From the IMG/VR virus record IMGVR_UViG_3300017751_000314, positions 1 to 20,951 of that record: a DNA stretch of 20,951 nt. The stretch is one strand, 5' to 3'. The stretch's first letter is position 1. Each line of letters starts with the position of its first letter. The notes beneath the pieces were generated by a model. That model was given only the letters and a program-made list of their open reading frames with translations, was not told where the DNA came from and made no database searches. A program made the translations under genes and the position numbers. This document shows positions 1-6,002 of the stretch, in pieces. This DNA is from a virus.

Positions 1-75
1 GAGTGGTCATCTTTATCGACTCGCATAGGTTCATGCGTCAAAACGAATCGTATAATCCGAACAAGGAGAATTACG

Positions 76-135
76 ATGAAAGAACTAGTATATATCTATC
101 GTGGTGTAAAATACGTAAAGCAAATAAAAGCGTAA
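76..135 (+). CDS. Possible 19-residue peptide with a YRGVxY motif
   Basis: This reading frame encodes 19 residues and starts at an ATG preceded by an AAGGAG ribosome-binding site (63-68) at a 7-base spacing, the best translation signal in the first 190 bases. The peptide contains YIYRGVKYVK, which resembles the short LTYRGVxY core of the DUF4278 family, small proteins of unknown function found in cyanobacteria and their phages. The same frame is open back to base 1, so it could instead be the end of a longer gene, but the strong ribosome site argues for a separate start. It lies just upstream of a terminator and is probably the last gene of its unit. The DUF4278 link rests on a few residues only. 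Confidence 0.4.
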   Translation: MKELVYIYRGVKYVKQIKA

Positions 136-144
136 ACCAAGCAG

Positions 145-170
145 AGGGCTCGCAATGGGTCCTTTTTTTT
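145..170 (+). terminator. Factor-independent terminator before gp4
   Basis: Bases 145-151 (AGGGCTC) and 157-163 (GGGTCCT) form a seven-pair stem, counting two G-U pairs, around a five-base loop, followed by an unbroken T run through 170. This is the layout of an intrinsic terminator reading left to right. It would end the transcript carrying the small peptide gene just before the late promoter of gp4. Confidence 0.7.
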
Positions 171-175
171 ATGCC

Positions 176-183
176 TATAAATA
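176..183 (+). promoter_or_regulatory. Late promoter TATAAATA for gp4
   Basis: An exact match to the T4-type late promoter element TATAAATA, which is read by the phage late sigma factor (gp55 in T4) and needs no -35 box. In T4 the element spans about -13 to -6, which would put +1 at base 189, the A of the gp4 start codon. It follows the 145-170 terminator directly, a plausible unit boundary. An 8-base AT motif also arises by chance in DNA this AT-rich, so position is the main support. Confidence 0.6.
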
Positions 184-188
184 ATGTT

Positions 189-671
189 ATGGCTTACTCC
201 GGAAATTACAAAATTAAAAAACCAGAAAAATATGCTGGAGATCCGTCGAAGGTCAAGTATCGTTCACTATGGGAGAGGCAAGCATTTAAGTGGTGTGAAG
301 CAAATCCGAAAGTAGTTGCTTGGAACTCAGAAGAGGTAGTAGTACCATATAGATGGAAAGTAGATAAGAAGCTGCATAGATATTATGTGGATCTACTCAT
401 TAAGATGGAATCAGGGCATGTTATACTCGTCGAGATCAAGCCGGATAAAGAAACAAAACCACCTAAACAACCATCGCGACAGACGAAGAAGTACATTACT
501 GAAGTAACAACATATATAAAGAATACCGATAAATGGGATGCTGCTCGTAACTATGCTGAAGATCGTGGTTGGACCTTTGAGATATGGACTGAACATACAT
601 TAAAGTCAATGGGTATTAAACTAGTTGGTGGTCCTCTCAAGAAGAAAAAGAAATCTCCTAAGAAAAAATAG
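189..671 (+). CDS. 4: Head completion protein gp4
   Basis: A 160-residue counterpart of T4 gp4 (about 150 residues), which acts on the DNA-filled head to make it competent for tail joining. The start at 189 is fixed by the family's opening MAYSG. An upstream in-frame GTG at 3 would add 62 residues unlike the family and overlap the terminator and promoter. The shared pattern runs through YRSLWE (24-29), VVAWNSE (42-48), YYVDLLI (65-71), LVEIKPDKET (80-89) and NTDKWDAA (112-119). Residues E29, D68 and E82-x-K84 match the spacing of a PD-(D/E)xK nuclease-type fold, as in TnsA-like proteins. The last residues are a lysine-rich tail (KKKKKSPKKK) that I do not recall in T4 gp4. No ribosome-binding site precedes the start, and a late promoter lies immediately upstream. 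Confidence 0.9.
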   Translation: MAYSGNYKIKKPEKYAGDPSKVKYRSLWERQAFKWCEANPKVVAWNSEEVVVPYRWKVDKKLHRYYVDLLIKMESGHVILVEIKPDKETKPPKQPSRQTKKYITEVTTYIKNTDKWDAARNYAEDRGWTFEIWTEHTLKSMGIKLVGGPLKKKKKSPKKK

Positions 672-741
672 TATACCTCTATCCCGCCGGGTAACTATAT
701 TATTATAACATACTTTCACCCAAATGTACACTGTTAAATGA

Positions 742-749
742 TATAAATA
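742..749 (+). promoter_or_regulatory. Late promoter TATAAATA in the 672-785 gap
   Basis: An exact TATAAATA in the only sizeable non-coding gap (672-785). The predicted start near base 755 gives a leader of about 30 bases before the gene at 786. The gap otherwise holds a short CCCGCCGGG hairpin near 684-692 with no T run, too weak to call a terminator. This promoter probably serves the run of tail genes that follows. Confidence 0.6.
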
Positions 750-785
750 AAGATATAAGTAAAACATAGATGGATAGTAAATAAT

Positions 786-1373
786 ATGGCTTCGTTGTTT
801 GATACATTACAAGCAGGTGCTCAAAGAGCTGGAATACAACAAAGGACTAAACAGTCTAAGAATTGGTTCCGCAAAAATGTTAACGCACTAGGTGACATAT
901 CACCGCGCAAACTTTTAAAAGATGCTGCCCTCGAGCCGGCTGGAAAAGAAATTGCTGGTAACATGTATATGTACTTTTATGATCCTAAGCATAAGAAGAC
1001 ACTACCATATTATGATAAGTTCCCATTAGTGATTATGGTTGAACCAGCACCGGGTGGATTCTATGGTTTAAATTTACACTATTTAGCTCCCGGTGTAAGA
1101 GCAAGATTCCTTGATGCATTAATGGATACTGCACCTAAAAATATAAACGATAAGAGTAGATTAAAATTACGATATGATTTACTTCAATCAACAAAAAAGT
1201 TTAAAGAGTTCGAACCTTGCTTTAAGCATTATTTAAGTAGTCAAATAAAAGGTATGCCAGTAAGAGTTCCAATGACTGATTGGGAAATTGCAATCTTCTT
1301 ACCAGTTGAACAATTTGCTAAAGTTAAAAAAGAATCTGTTTGGAGATATTCTCGCAAACAATATAACGGATAA
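786..1373 (+). CDS. Conserved T4-like phage protein of unknown role
   Basis: A 195-residue protein whose core looks like one I have seen in marine T4-like phages: NMYMYFYDPKHKKTLPYYDK (59-78), then FPLVIM, GGFYGLNLHYL and, near the C-terminus, MTDWEIAIFLPVEQF. The first 50 residues are basic and probably partly disordered. No signal peptide, membrane helix or catalytic motif is visible. It sits between gp4 and the tube initiator, downstream of a late promoter, so it is likely made late and acts in the virion or its assembly. A head or DNA-end protein such as gp2 is possible from position only; I cannot confirm it. It is not gp53, which is encoded at 6003-7061. The start lacks a clear ribosome-binding site. 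Confidence 0.75.
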   Translation: MASLFDTLQAGAQRAGIQQRTKQSKNWFRKNVNALGDISPRKLLKDAALEPAGKEIAGNMYMYFYDPKHKKTLPYYDKFPLVIMVEPAPGGFYGLNLHYLAPGVRARFLDALMDTAPKNINDKSRLKLRYDLLQSTKKFKEFEPCFKHYLSSQIKGMPVRVPMTDWEIAIFLPVEQFAKVKKESVWRYSRKQYNG

Positions 1374-1378
1374 AAAAT

Positions 1379-2077
1379 ATGTCAATCAATAATTTAAAAG
1401 CCATCGTTGGTAAAAGACAAGGATTAGCACCGACTAATCGGTTCTTGACTATATTTACGCCACCAACACAGGCGTTAGTTAATCTAAATCCATTAGATAT
1501 TGTTGGTCGATTTGCTAATGGAACCTTTAATGCACGAAGCTTAGTAAGCGATCCAAGAGATATTGCTTTCCTTTGTGAATCGACACAGCTTCCAGGTCGT
1601 AGTTTAAATACATTAGATTACGCTGCAGAAAAAGAAACACTCAAAATACCTAATGGGTATATTGATGACGATGTTACAATGACGTTCTTACTTACAAACG
1701 ATTATTACATGAAAGATATGTTTGAAACGTGGATGTCTTCAATTGTCGATACAGAGAATTATACATTAGGTTATAAGAAAAATTATCAAACAGATATTGT
1801 TATTCAACAGCTCAACACTGCTGATAATAATGTTTATGCGGTAAGATTAATTAATGCGTATCCAATAGCGATAGCGGCAATTGATTTAAACAACGAAACA
1901 GAAAACGGAATACAAAAAGTACAAATAACATTCGCGTATGATAGATATGTGCCAGAGAATTTTATTCAATCATCTCTTTCTGCAATCATATCAGCAATAC
2001 CAAACGTAGGCGGTTTATTAGGAAATCTACCCAGCAAAACATCAAGTGGGTTGAAAAAGTTTAGTTCATTATTTTAA
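1379..2077 (+). CDS. 54: Baseplate tail-tube initiator (gp54-like)
   Basis: A 232-residue member of the tube-protein fold family that includes T4 gp19, gp48 and gp54. Near the N-terminus it has a strand entry, NRFLTIFTPP, then DPRDIAFLCESTQLPGRSLN, the usual tube-fold stretch, and later VTMTFLLTNDYYMKDMFETW and a YPIAIAAIDL-to-FAYDRYVPENF strand pair. The C-terminal 30 residues are hydrophobic and Ser/Gly-rich (SLSAIISAIPNVGGLLGNL), like the tail of T4 gp54 and absent from the shorter gp19. T4 gp54 is longer (about 320 residues). It would sit on the gp48 cap and start polymerisation of the tube. A different tube-family assignment (gp19 or a gp48 paralogue) cannot be excluded. It begins 5 bases after the previous stop. 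Confidence 0.65.
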   Translation: MSINNLKAIVGKRQGLAPTNRFLTIFTPPTQALVNLNPLDIVGRFANGTFNARSLVSDPRDIAFLCESTQLPGRSLNTLDYAAEKETLKIPNGYIDDDVTMTFLLTNDYYMKDMFETWMSSIVDTENYTLGYKKNYQTDIVIQQLNTADNNVYAVRLINAYPIAIAAIDLNNETENGIQKVQITFAYDRYVPENFIQSSLSAIISAIPNVGGLLGNLPSKTSSGLKKFSSLF

Positions 2078-2097
2078 TATTATTATAGGAGTTTATT

Positions 2098-2802
2098 ATG
2101 GCTTTACCAGTATTGAATGCTGCGAAGTATAAGACAGTTATACCATCACTAGGACAGGAAATAGAATATAGACCTTACCTAGTAAAAGAAGAAAAGATCT
2201 TAATGATTGCATTAGAATCAAAAGATCAAAAGCAAATTTTAACAGCTTTCAAGGATGTAATTAAAGCATGTGTATATGACGAAATCGATGTTAATCGATT
2301 AGCGATGTTTGATTTAGAAGCGTTATTTTTACAATTAAGAGGAAAGTCGGTTGGTGAGTCGACAGAGATAAAGATTAAGTGTAGTCATTGTGAAGCTGAA
2401 AATGATCAGGAAATTAATTTTGACGAGATTAATATGCCAGTTGTTATAAAGCAAAATAATGTGATTGCTCTTACTGATGATGTAGGTGTTACATTAAGTT
2501 ATCCATCAGTAGGTGGATTAGAAAAACAAGATTTGAAAGCCAGTGGTATTGATCAGGCTTTGGCTATGATTATTAGTTGTATTGAATCAATTTACGACGC
2601 AAACAATGTATATTCTGCAAAGGATGAAGGTCCTGCTGCAATTAAAACGTTTGTTGATTCTCTAAATAGTCAGCAGTTTAAATTACTTACGGAATACTTT
2701 GAAAATATGCCGGCAGTAACTTATGATATGAAGTTTGATTGTAATAAATGCGGTATGAAAAATGAAACAGAGTTAAGAGGCTTTGACAATTTTTTTGGTT
2801 AG
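2098..2802 (+). CDS. 26: Baseplate hub assembly protein (gp26-like)
   Basis: A 234-residue protein of the T4 baseplate family (gp26 type), thought to help build the central hub. Recognisable parts are IEYRPYLVKEEKILMIALES near the N-terminus, LFLQLRGKSVGE (77-87) and two CxxC pairs, C95/C98 (CSHC) and C215/C218 (CNKC). Together these could bind one zinc ion, one pair in the middle and one close to the C-terminus. The start has a good ribosome site (AGGAG at about 2087-2091). The last codons AAT TTT TTT GGT TAG contain the heptamer T TTT TTT at 2790-2796. A -1 shift there bypasses the stop and continues into the gp51-like segment, giving a 297-residue product. Confidence 0.8.
   Translation: MALPVLNAAKYKTVIPSLGQEIEYRPYLVKEEKILMIALESKDQKQILTAFKDVIKACVYDEIDVNRLAMFDLEALFLQLRGKSVGESTEIKIKCSHCEAENDQEINFDEINMPVVIKQNNVIALTDDVGVTLSYPSVGGLEKQDLKASGIDQALAMIISCIESIYDANNVYSAKDEGPAAIKTFVDSLNSQQFKLLTEYFENMPAVTYDMKFDCNKCGMKNETELRGFDNFFG
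2790..2796 (+). promoter_or_regulatory. Candidate -1 frameshift slippery site, T TTT TTT
   Basis: Seven T residues sit so that the gp26 frame reads T TTT TTT, a form that fits the X XXY YYZ rule for -1 slippage. The two slipping codons are F232 and F233, with the gp26 stop two codons later. The -1 frame then runs TGG TTA GGC without a stop to 2990. A six-pair stem (2797-2802 with 2839-2844, one G-U pair) with a long loop is the only downstream structure I found, and it is weak. Confidence 0.55.
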
Positions 2803-2990
2803 GCCTCTCTCACGATACCTTATACAACCACTATAAGACTAACTTTGCGATGATGCAACACCATGGATATAGCTTGACAGAGCTCAATGATATGGTGCCA
2901 TGGGAACGTGAAATATATGTTTCGTTATTACAAGAACATATTAAAGAAGAAAACGAACGACGTAAAGCAGAACAAGCAAGGAGTAAATAA
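2796..2990 (+). CDS. 51: gp51-like baseplate hub assembly segment, -1 frame of gp26
   Basis: A 64-codon frame encoding a short protein like the gp51 proteins of T4-like phages, recognised by MMQHHGYSLTELNDMVPWER followed by a charged helix ending in ARSK. gp51 is needed for hub assembly. The first ATG is at 2850 and would give 46 residues, but it has no ribosome-binding site. Coding-like sequence (LSHDTLYNHYKTNFA) extends upstream of it right to the end of gp26 with no ATG, GTG or TTG start in frame. This suggests it is made as a -1 frameshift extension of gp26, like the split tail-assembly chaperones of other phages. The stop TAA overlaps the ATG of the next gene (TAATG). Start at 2796 assumes frameshifting; use 2850-2990 if it is translated alone. 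Confidence 0.65.
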   Translation, partial: WLGLSHDTLYNHYKTNFAMMQHHGYSLTELNDMVPWEREIYVSLLQEHIKEENERRKAEQARSK

Positions 2991-3316
2991 TGTCAGAAGA
3001 AGTAAAAGAAGCATTCCATCCAGCAGATACTAATGGTGATGGTAAAGTAAGTGCAGCTGAAGAGGCAATGTATCTTGAGTTTAGACGTAAAGAACTCGAA
3101 GATGCGGATGCTATGCGAGATGCACAAAGAAATATGACTTGGTTTGCACTAGGTGGATTGCTTCTTTATCCTTTCGCTGTAGTATTGGCATCATTAGCAG
3201 GTTTAGATCAGGCTCAAAGTACATTAGGTGATATGGCTCCTACGTACTTTGTTGCTGTTGCTGGTATCGTTGCTGCATTCTTCACGTCACAAGCAATAAG
3301 TTCTAAAAAGAAATAG
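2990..3316 (+). CDS. Small EF-hand membrane protein, unknown role
   Basis: A 108-residue protein. Residues 13-24 (DTNGDGKVSAAE) fit a complete EF-hand calcium loop: D13, N15, D17, G18, V20, S21 and E24 are all in place. A charged helix follows (about 25-48). Then come two hydrophobic segments, about 50-72 and 82-102, joined by a short polar loop, and a KKK end. That predicts a two-helix hairpin in the cell membrane with both ends on the same side, probably cytoplasmic. It overlaps the stop of the gp51-like segment by one base and has an AAGGAG site 6 bases ahead, so it is co-expressed with tail genes. The size and two helices recall a holin, but nothing else supports that. No signal peptide is visible. 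Function unknown. Confidence 0.75.
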   Translation: MSEEVKEAFHPADTNGDGKVSAAEEAMYLEFRRKELEDADAMRDAQRNMTWFALGGLLLYPFAVVLASLAGLDQAQSTLGDMAPTYFVAVAGIVAAFFTSQAISSKKK

Positions 3317-3325
3317 GTATAAGTT

Positions 3326-5113
3326 ATGGCTGAAGATAATCCAATAGAAGACATAAAGTTAAGTATGAAACAGCTTGCTGCTGGCTTTGGAGGTAAAAAT
3401 CTAAAGGAAGGCGGTAGTGGTGGAGTTGCGATTCAAGCATTGGCTGCAGAAATTGCAGAACAAAACAAGGTAGCTCAAGATAATAAAACTGATTTTGAAA
3501 GAAATAAGCTTTTAATGGATCTTGTATTGTCGACAGAAGCAGCTGATAAAGAAGGAAAAGCAAATTCACTTGCTTTAAGGTCACAGTTTATAGAATCACA
3601 ACAAAGATTAGAAAGAGCTATCGAAAGAGGTGATGCTGAAGCTACTCAATTGGAAAGAGATAATCAGGCTGAAATATTAGCTAATGCTGAGACAGAAGAA
3701 AATCGAAGAGAAGCAAATAAAGCGATTCAAGATCAATCTAATTTGCTAGGGAAAATATCCAGTGGTATTGGCGGTTTGGTTGGCTTCGCGAAAAAGAATG
3801 CCGTGGCTATTGGTGGTGGTTTATTGGCTGGTCTTGCAATCTTTGCGCCTGAACTAATGGAAAAATTAGTTGGTAGAGTAATTGAAGTATTAGGCTCTGC
3901 ATTTAAAATTGTTCAGTCTTTATTGGATGGAGATATCGAAGGCGCACTCGAGCTCTTTAAAGGTGAATGGAAAGCATTTACTGGTGCATTTATATTATTC
4001 TTTGGTGGTACAATTGTAAAAACATTGAAGGGTGTATTTAAAGGATTTAAGGCTTTAAAGAAGGCAGTACAAACATATAAAATGTTCTTAGCAACAGAAT
4101 ATGCTGGCAGTATGTTTGCTCACTTTAAAGATATGATGAAAAATCTCGGTGGCAAACTTATGAAAATTGTCAAAGGCCTCGGTAGAGCTGCAAAAATATT
4201 TTTTAAGTTTATTACATTACAGTACGTTCCACAATTTTTAACTCACCTTAAAGATATGACCAAAAATCTTGGTGGTAAATTTATGAAATTGCTAAAGGGT
4301 ATGAGAGCGGCCGCCATCGCATTTAGAGCCTTTATGATGCTTACGTTCTTCCCAGCTATGGGTGCAGCGTTAATGGGTATGGCTACATCACTATTAGCAA
4401 TACTTGTTCCCTTTGCTATTCCTATTGCAATCGGTTTAGCAATTGCAGCAGTGGTTGGTCTTATAGCTCTTGCAATGATTAAAATGAGAGATGCATTAGG
4501 ATTTGCTTCAGTCTTTGATCTTATAACATTGACGTTAGCCCATGCTAAAGATGGATTTGCTCACTTAAATAATTTCCTTGCTGATATAGTTGATTGGGTT
4601 GCTGATATTATTGAAAAAGGCGGTAAGTTTATAGGTTTCGATTTTGAGCTTCCTCGAATAGAAAGATTAGCTACAGATAATATGGCTAAGACCATGGTCG
4701 AGTTAAAAGAGAAAGGTCGTGAGCAAAGGGAAAAGGAAGCCGAGGAAGAAAGACTAAGAAAAGAAAATCCAAATGCACCACCGGCCGGTGGCGGTGGAAT
4801 GTTTGGTTTCGAAATGCCTGATTTTAGTGCAATGATGGGTGGCGGTGATAATGCAGGCGCAACTCCTGGTCTGCCCGCTGGTTTAGACTTTGCTTCATCT
4901 CCAGGTACAGGTGATGAAATAGACTACGAATCACAAATGAATGCATTAATGCAAGAACAAGCATCTAATGCTGCGGCATCAACTGCTCCTCCAGTAGTTG
5001 TTAGTCAAAAAGGTGGCACTGTAACTAATAATAATACAACCAATAATAATAGTAGATCTTACAAACGCCCTCGTGCTTGGGGATCTCACGAAATTAATAG
5101 CTCATACGCATAG
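3326..5113 (+). CDS. 29: Tape measure / tail-length protein (gp29-like)
   Basis: A 595-residue protein, nearly the length of T4 gp29 (590), which is threaded through the tail tube and sets its length. The call rests on size, architecture and place just before the tube cap gene, since the sequence itself is poorly conserved. Residues about 40-140 are charged and coiled-coil-like, and 155-175 form a Gly/Ala-rich hydrophobic helix. Residues 263-344 are two copies of a 41-residue repeat, and about 345-387 is a long hydrophobic stretch that could span a membrane, as in tape measures that enter the cell. The charged 450-480 region leads into a Gly/Pro/Asn-rich tail ending KRPRAW. The start follows the previous stop by 9 bases and lacks a strong ribosome site. 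Confidence 0.7.
   Translation: MAEDNPIEDIKLSMKQLAAGFGGKNLKEGGSGGVAIQALAAEIAEQNKVAQDNKTDFERNKLLMDLVLSTEAADKEGKANSLALRSQFIESQQRLERAIERGDAEATQLERDNQAEILANAETEENRREANKAIQDQSNLLGKISSGIGGLVGFAKKNAVAIGGGLLAGLAIFAPELMEKLVGRVIEVLGSAFKIVQSLLDGDIEGALELFKGEWKAFTGAFILFFGGTIVKTLKGVFKGFKALKKAVQTYKMFLATEYAGSMFAHFKDMMKNLGGKLMKIVKGLGRAAKIFFKFITLQYVPQFLTHLKDMTKNLGGKFMKLLKGMRAAAIAFRAFMMLTFFPAMGAALMGMATSLLAILVPFAIPIAIGLAIAAVVGLIALAMIKMRDALGFASVFDLITLTLAHAKDGFAHLNNFLADIVDWVADIIEKGGKFIGFDFELPRIERLATDNMAKTMVELKEKGREQREKEAEEERLRKENPNAPPAGGGGMFGFEMPDFSAMMGGGDNAGATPGLPAGLDFASSPGTGDEIDYESQMNALMQEQASNAAASTAPPVVVSQKGGTVTNNNTTNNNSRSYKRPRAWGSHEINSSYA
4112..4357 (+). repeat. Tandem 123-bp repeat inside the tape measure gene
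   Basis: Two head-to-tail in-frame copies, 4112-4234 and 4235-4357, each encoding 41 residues. The first contains HFKDMMKNLGGKLMKIVKG and the second HLKDMTKNLGGKFMKLLKG, and each continues with an Ala/Phe-rich helix. A more worn third copy may lie just before them, around FKGFKALKKAVQTYKMFL. This looks like an old internal duplication. Confidence 0.75.
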
Positions 5114-5122
5114 GAATAAAAC

Positions 5123-5992
5123 ATGACTAAGTTATACGTTTATCCAGAGAATCTTAGAGAGAAGGCTGACTCATTTAAAGGATTTCCTCATGTATCTTTT
5201 GAAATGATTCAACGCGCGATGCCGGAAGCAACAAAGGTTCATCTGTACGTGCCTCAAGGATTTTCTGTACCTGACGGTGCTTCCTATGGTACTATTGACT
5301 TAGGACAAATGGGTGCTACTCAACAAGAATTAAGTGAAACAAACATGGATGATCTAGCTAACCTTAAGGCTGGAGCTGCTCTCGATGCAGTAGGAGCGGG
5401 TACTTTAACACCGGCTGCTCAAAAAGCTGCTATCAAAAAAGGTATTGCTCTCAATCCTAATACTGCTGTTCAATTTGATACTGTAGCTTTAAGAACATTT
5501 GAATTTACTTTTAAAATGGTATCTGAATCTGCAAAGGAAGCACAACAAATATTTCTTATTGAAAATTTATTCCGTAAAGCATTATATCCTACACGTCAAG
5601 GCGCACTACTTAAATATCCTCCAACTTTTAAAATAGAGTTTTTGCATGGAGATCAGGTAAATGCATTTATGCCACGTATAATGGAATCATATTTAATTAA
5701 TATGACTACAACGTTTAATTCAAGTTCTAATATGTACCATGCTGATGGATCACCTTCTGAGGTTGATATATCTTTATCATTCCAAGAAACAGAACTTATT
5801 ACTCGTGAAAAGCTATACGGTACTGGAACAGGCATATCTAGTCCTGGATCTGAATTTGGTCTTAATTCTATCGAAGGTGAAATACAGAGTAGAGTTGGTG
5901 CATTAGAAACAGAGATTAAAGGTAGAGCGAATGAAGCCCGATCAGGGTTTAGTAGTGCAATAAATAATGTTGCTAGTCGATTTAAAATATAG
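5123..5992 (+). CDS. 48: Baseplate tail-tube cap (gp48-like)
   Basis: A 289-residue protein that fits gp48, which closes the top of the central hub and is the platform for gp54 and the tube. The tube-fold part starts around residue 115 with PNTAVQFDTVALRTFEFTFK, then an acidic helix (SESAKEAQQIFLIENLFRKA) and YPTRQGALLKYPPTFKIEFL. The final strands are MPRIMESYLINMTTTFN and SEVDISLSFQETELITREK. Its N-terminal 110 residues (YVYPENLREK onward) are less familiar, and its total length is below T4 gp48 (364). A ribosome site, AGGAA, lies just ahead of the ATG. It follows the tape measure gene by 9 bases, as gp48 follows gp29 in T4, which strengthens both calls. Confidence 0.7.
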   Translation: MTKLYVYPENLREKADSFKGFPHVSFEMIQRAMPEATKVHLYVPQGFSVPDGASYGTIDLGQMGATQQELSETNMDDLANLKAGAALDAVGAGTLTPAAQKAAIKKGIALNPNTAVQFDTVALRTFEFTFKMVSESAKEAQQIFLIENLFRKALYPTRQGALLKYPPTFKIEFLHGDQVNAFMPRIMESYLINMTTTFNSSSNMYHADGSPSEVDISLSFQETELITREKLYGTGTGISSPGSEFGLNSIEGEIQSRVGALETEIKGRANEARSGFSSAINNVASRFKI

Positions 5993-6002
5993 GAGCTTAT
6001 AG

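Noticed and set aside
3-188. Upstream extension of gp4 from GTG at 3
   Set aside because: The extra 62 residues do not match the family, cross a terminator and promoter, and the family's own MAYSG start is at 189.
680-700. CCCGCCGGG hairpin after gp4 as a terminator
   Set aside because: Three-pair core with no T run after it.
2797-2844. Stem downstream of the slippery heptamer as a frameshift stimulator
   Set aside because: Only six pairs including one G-U around a loop of about 36 bases, too weak to claim; a pseudoknot was not evident by eye.
2990-3316. EF-hand protein as a holin
   Set aside because: Size and two helices fit loosely, but no lysis enzyme lies nearby and the gene sits among hub assembly genes.
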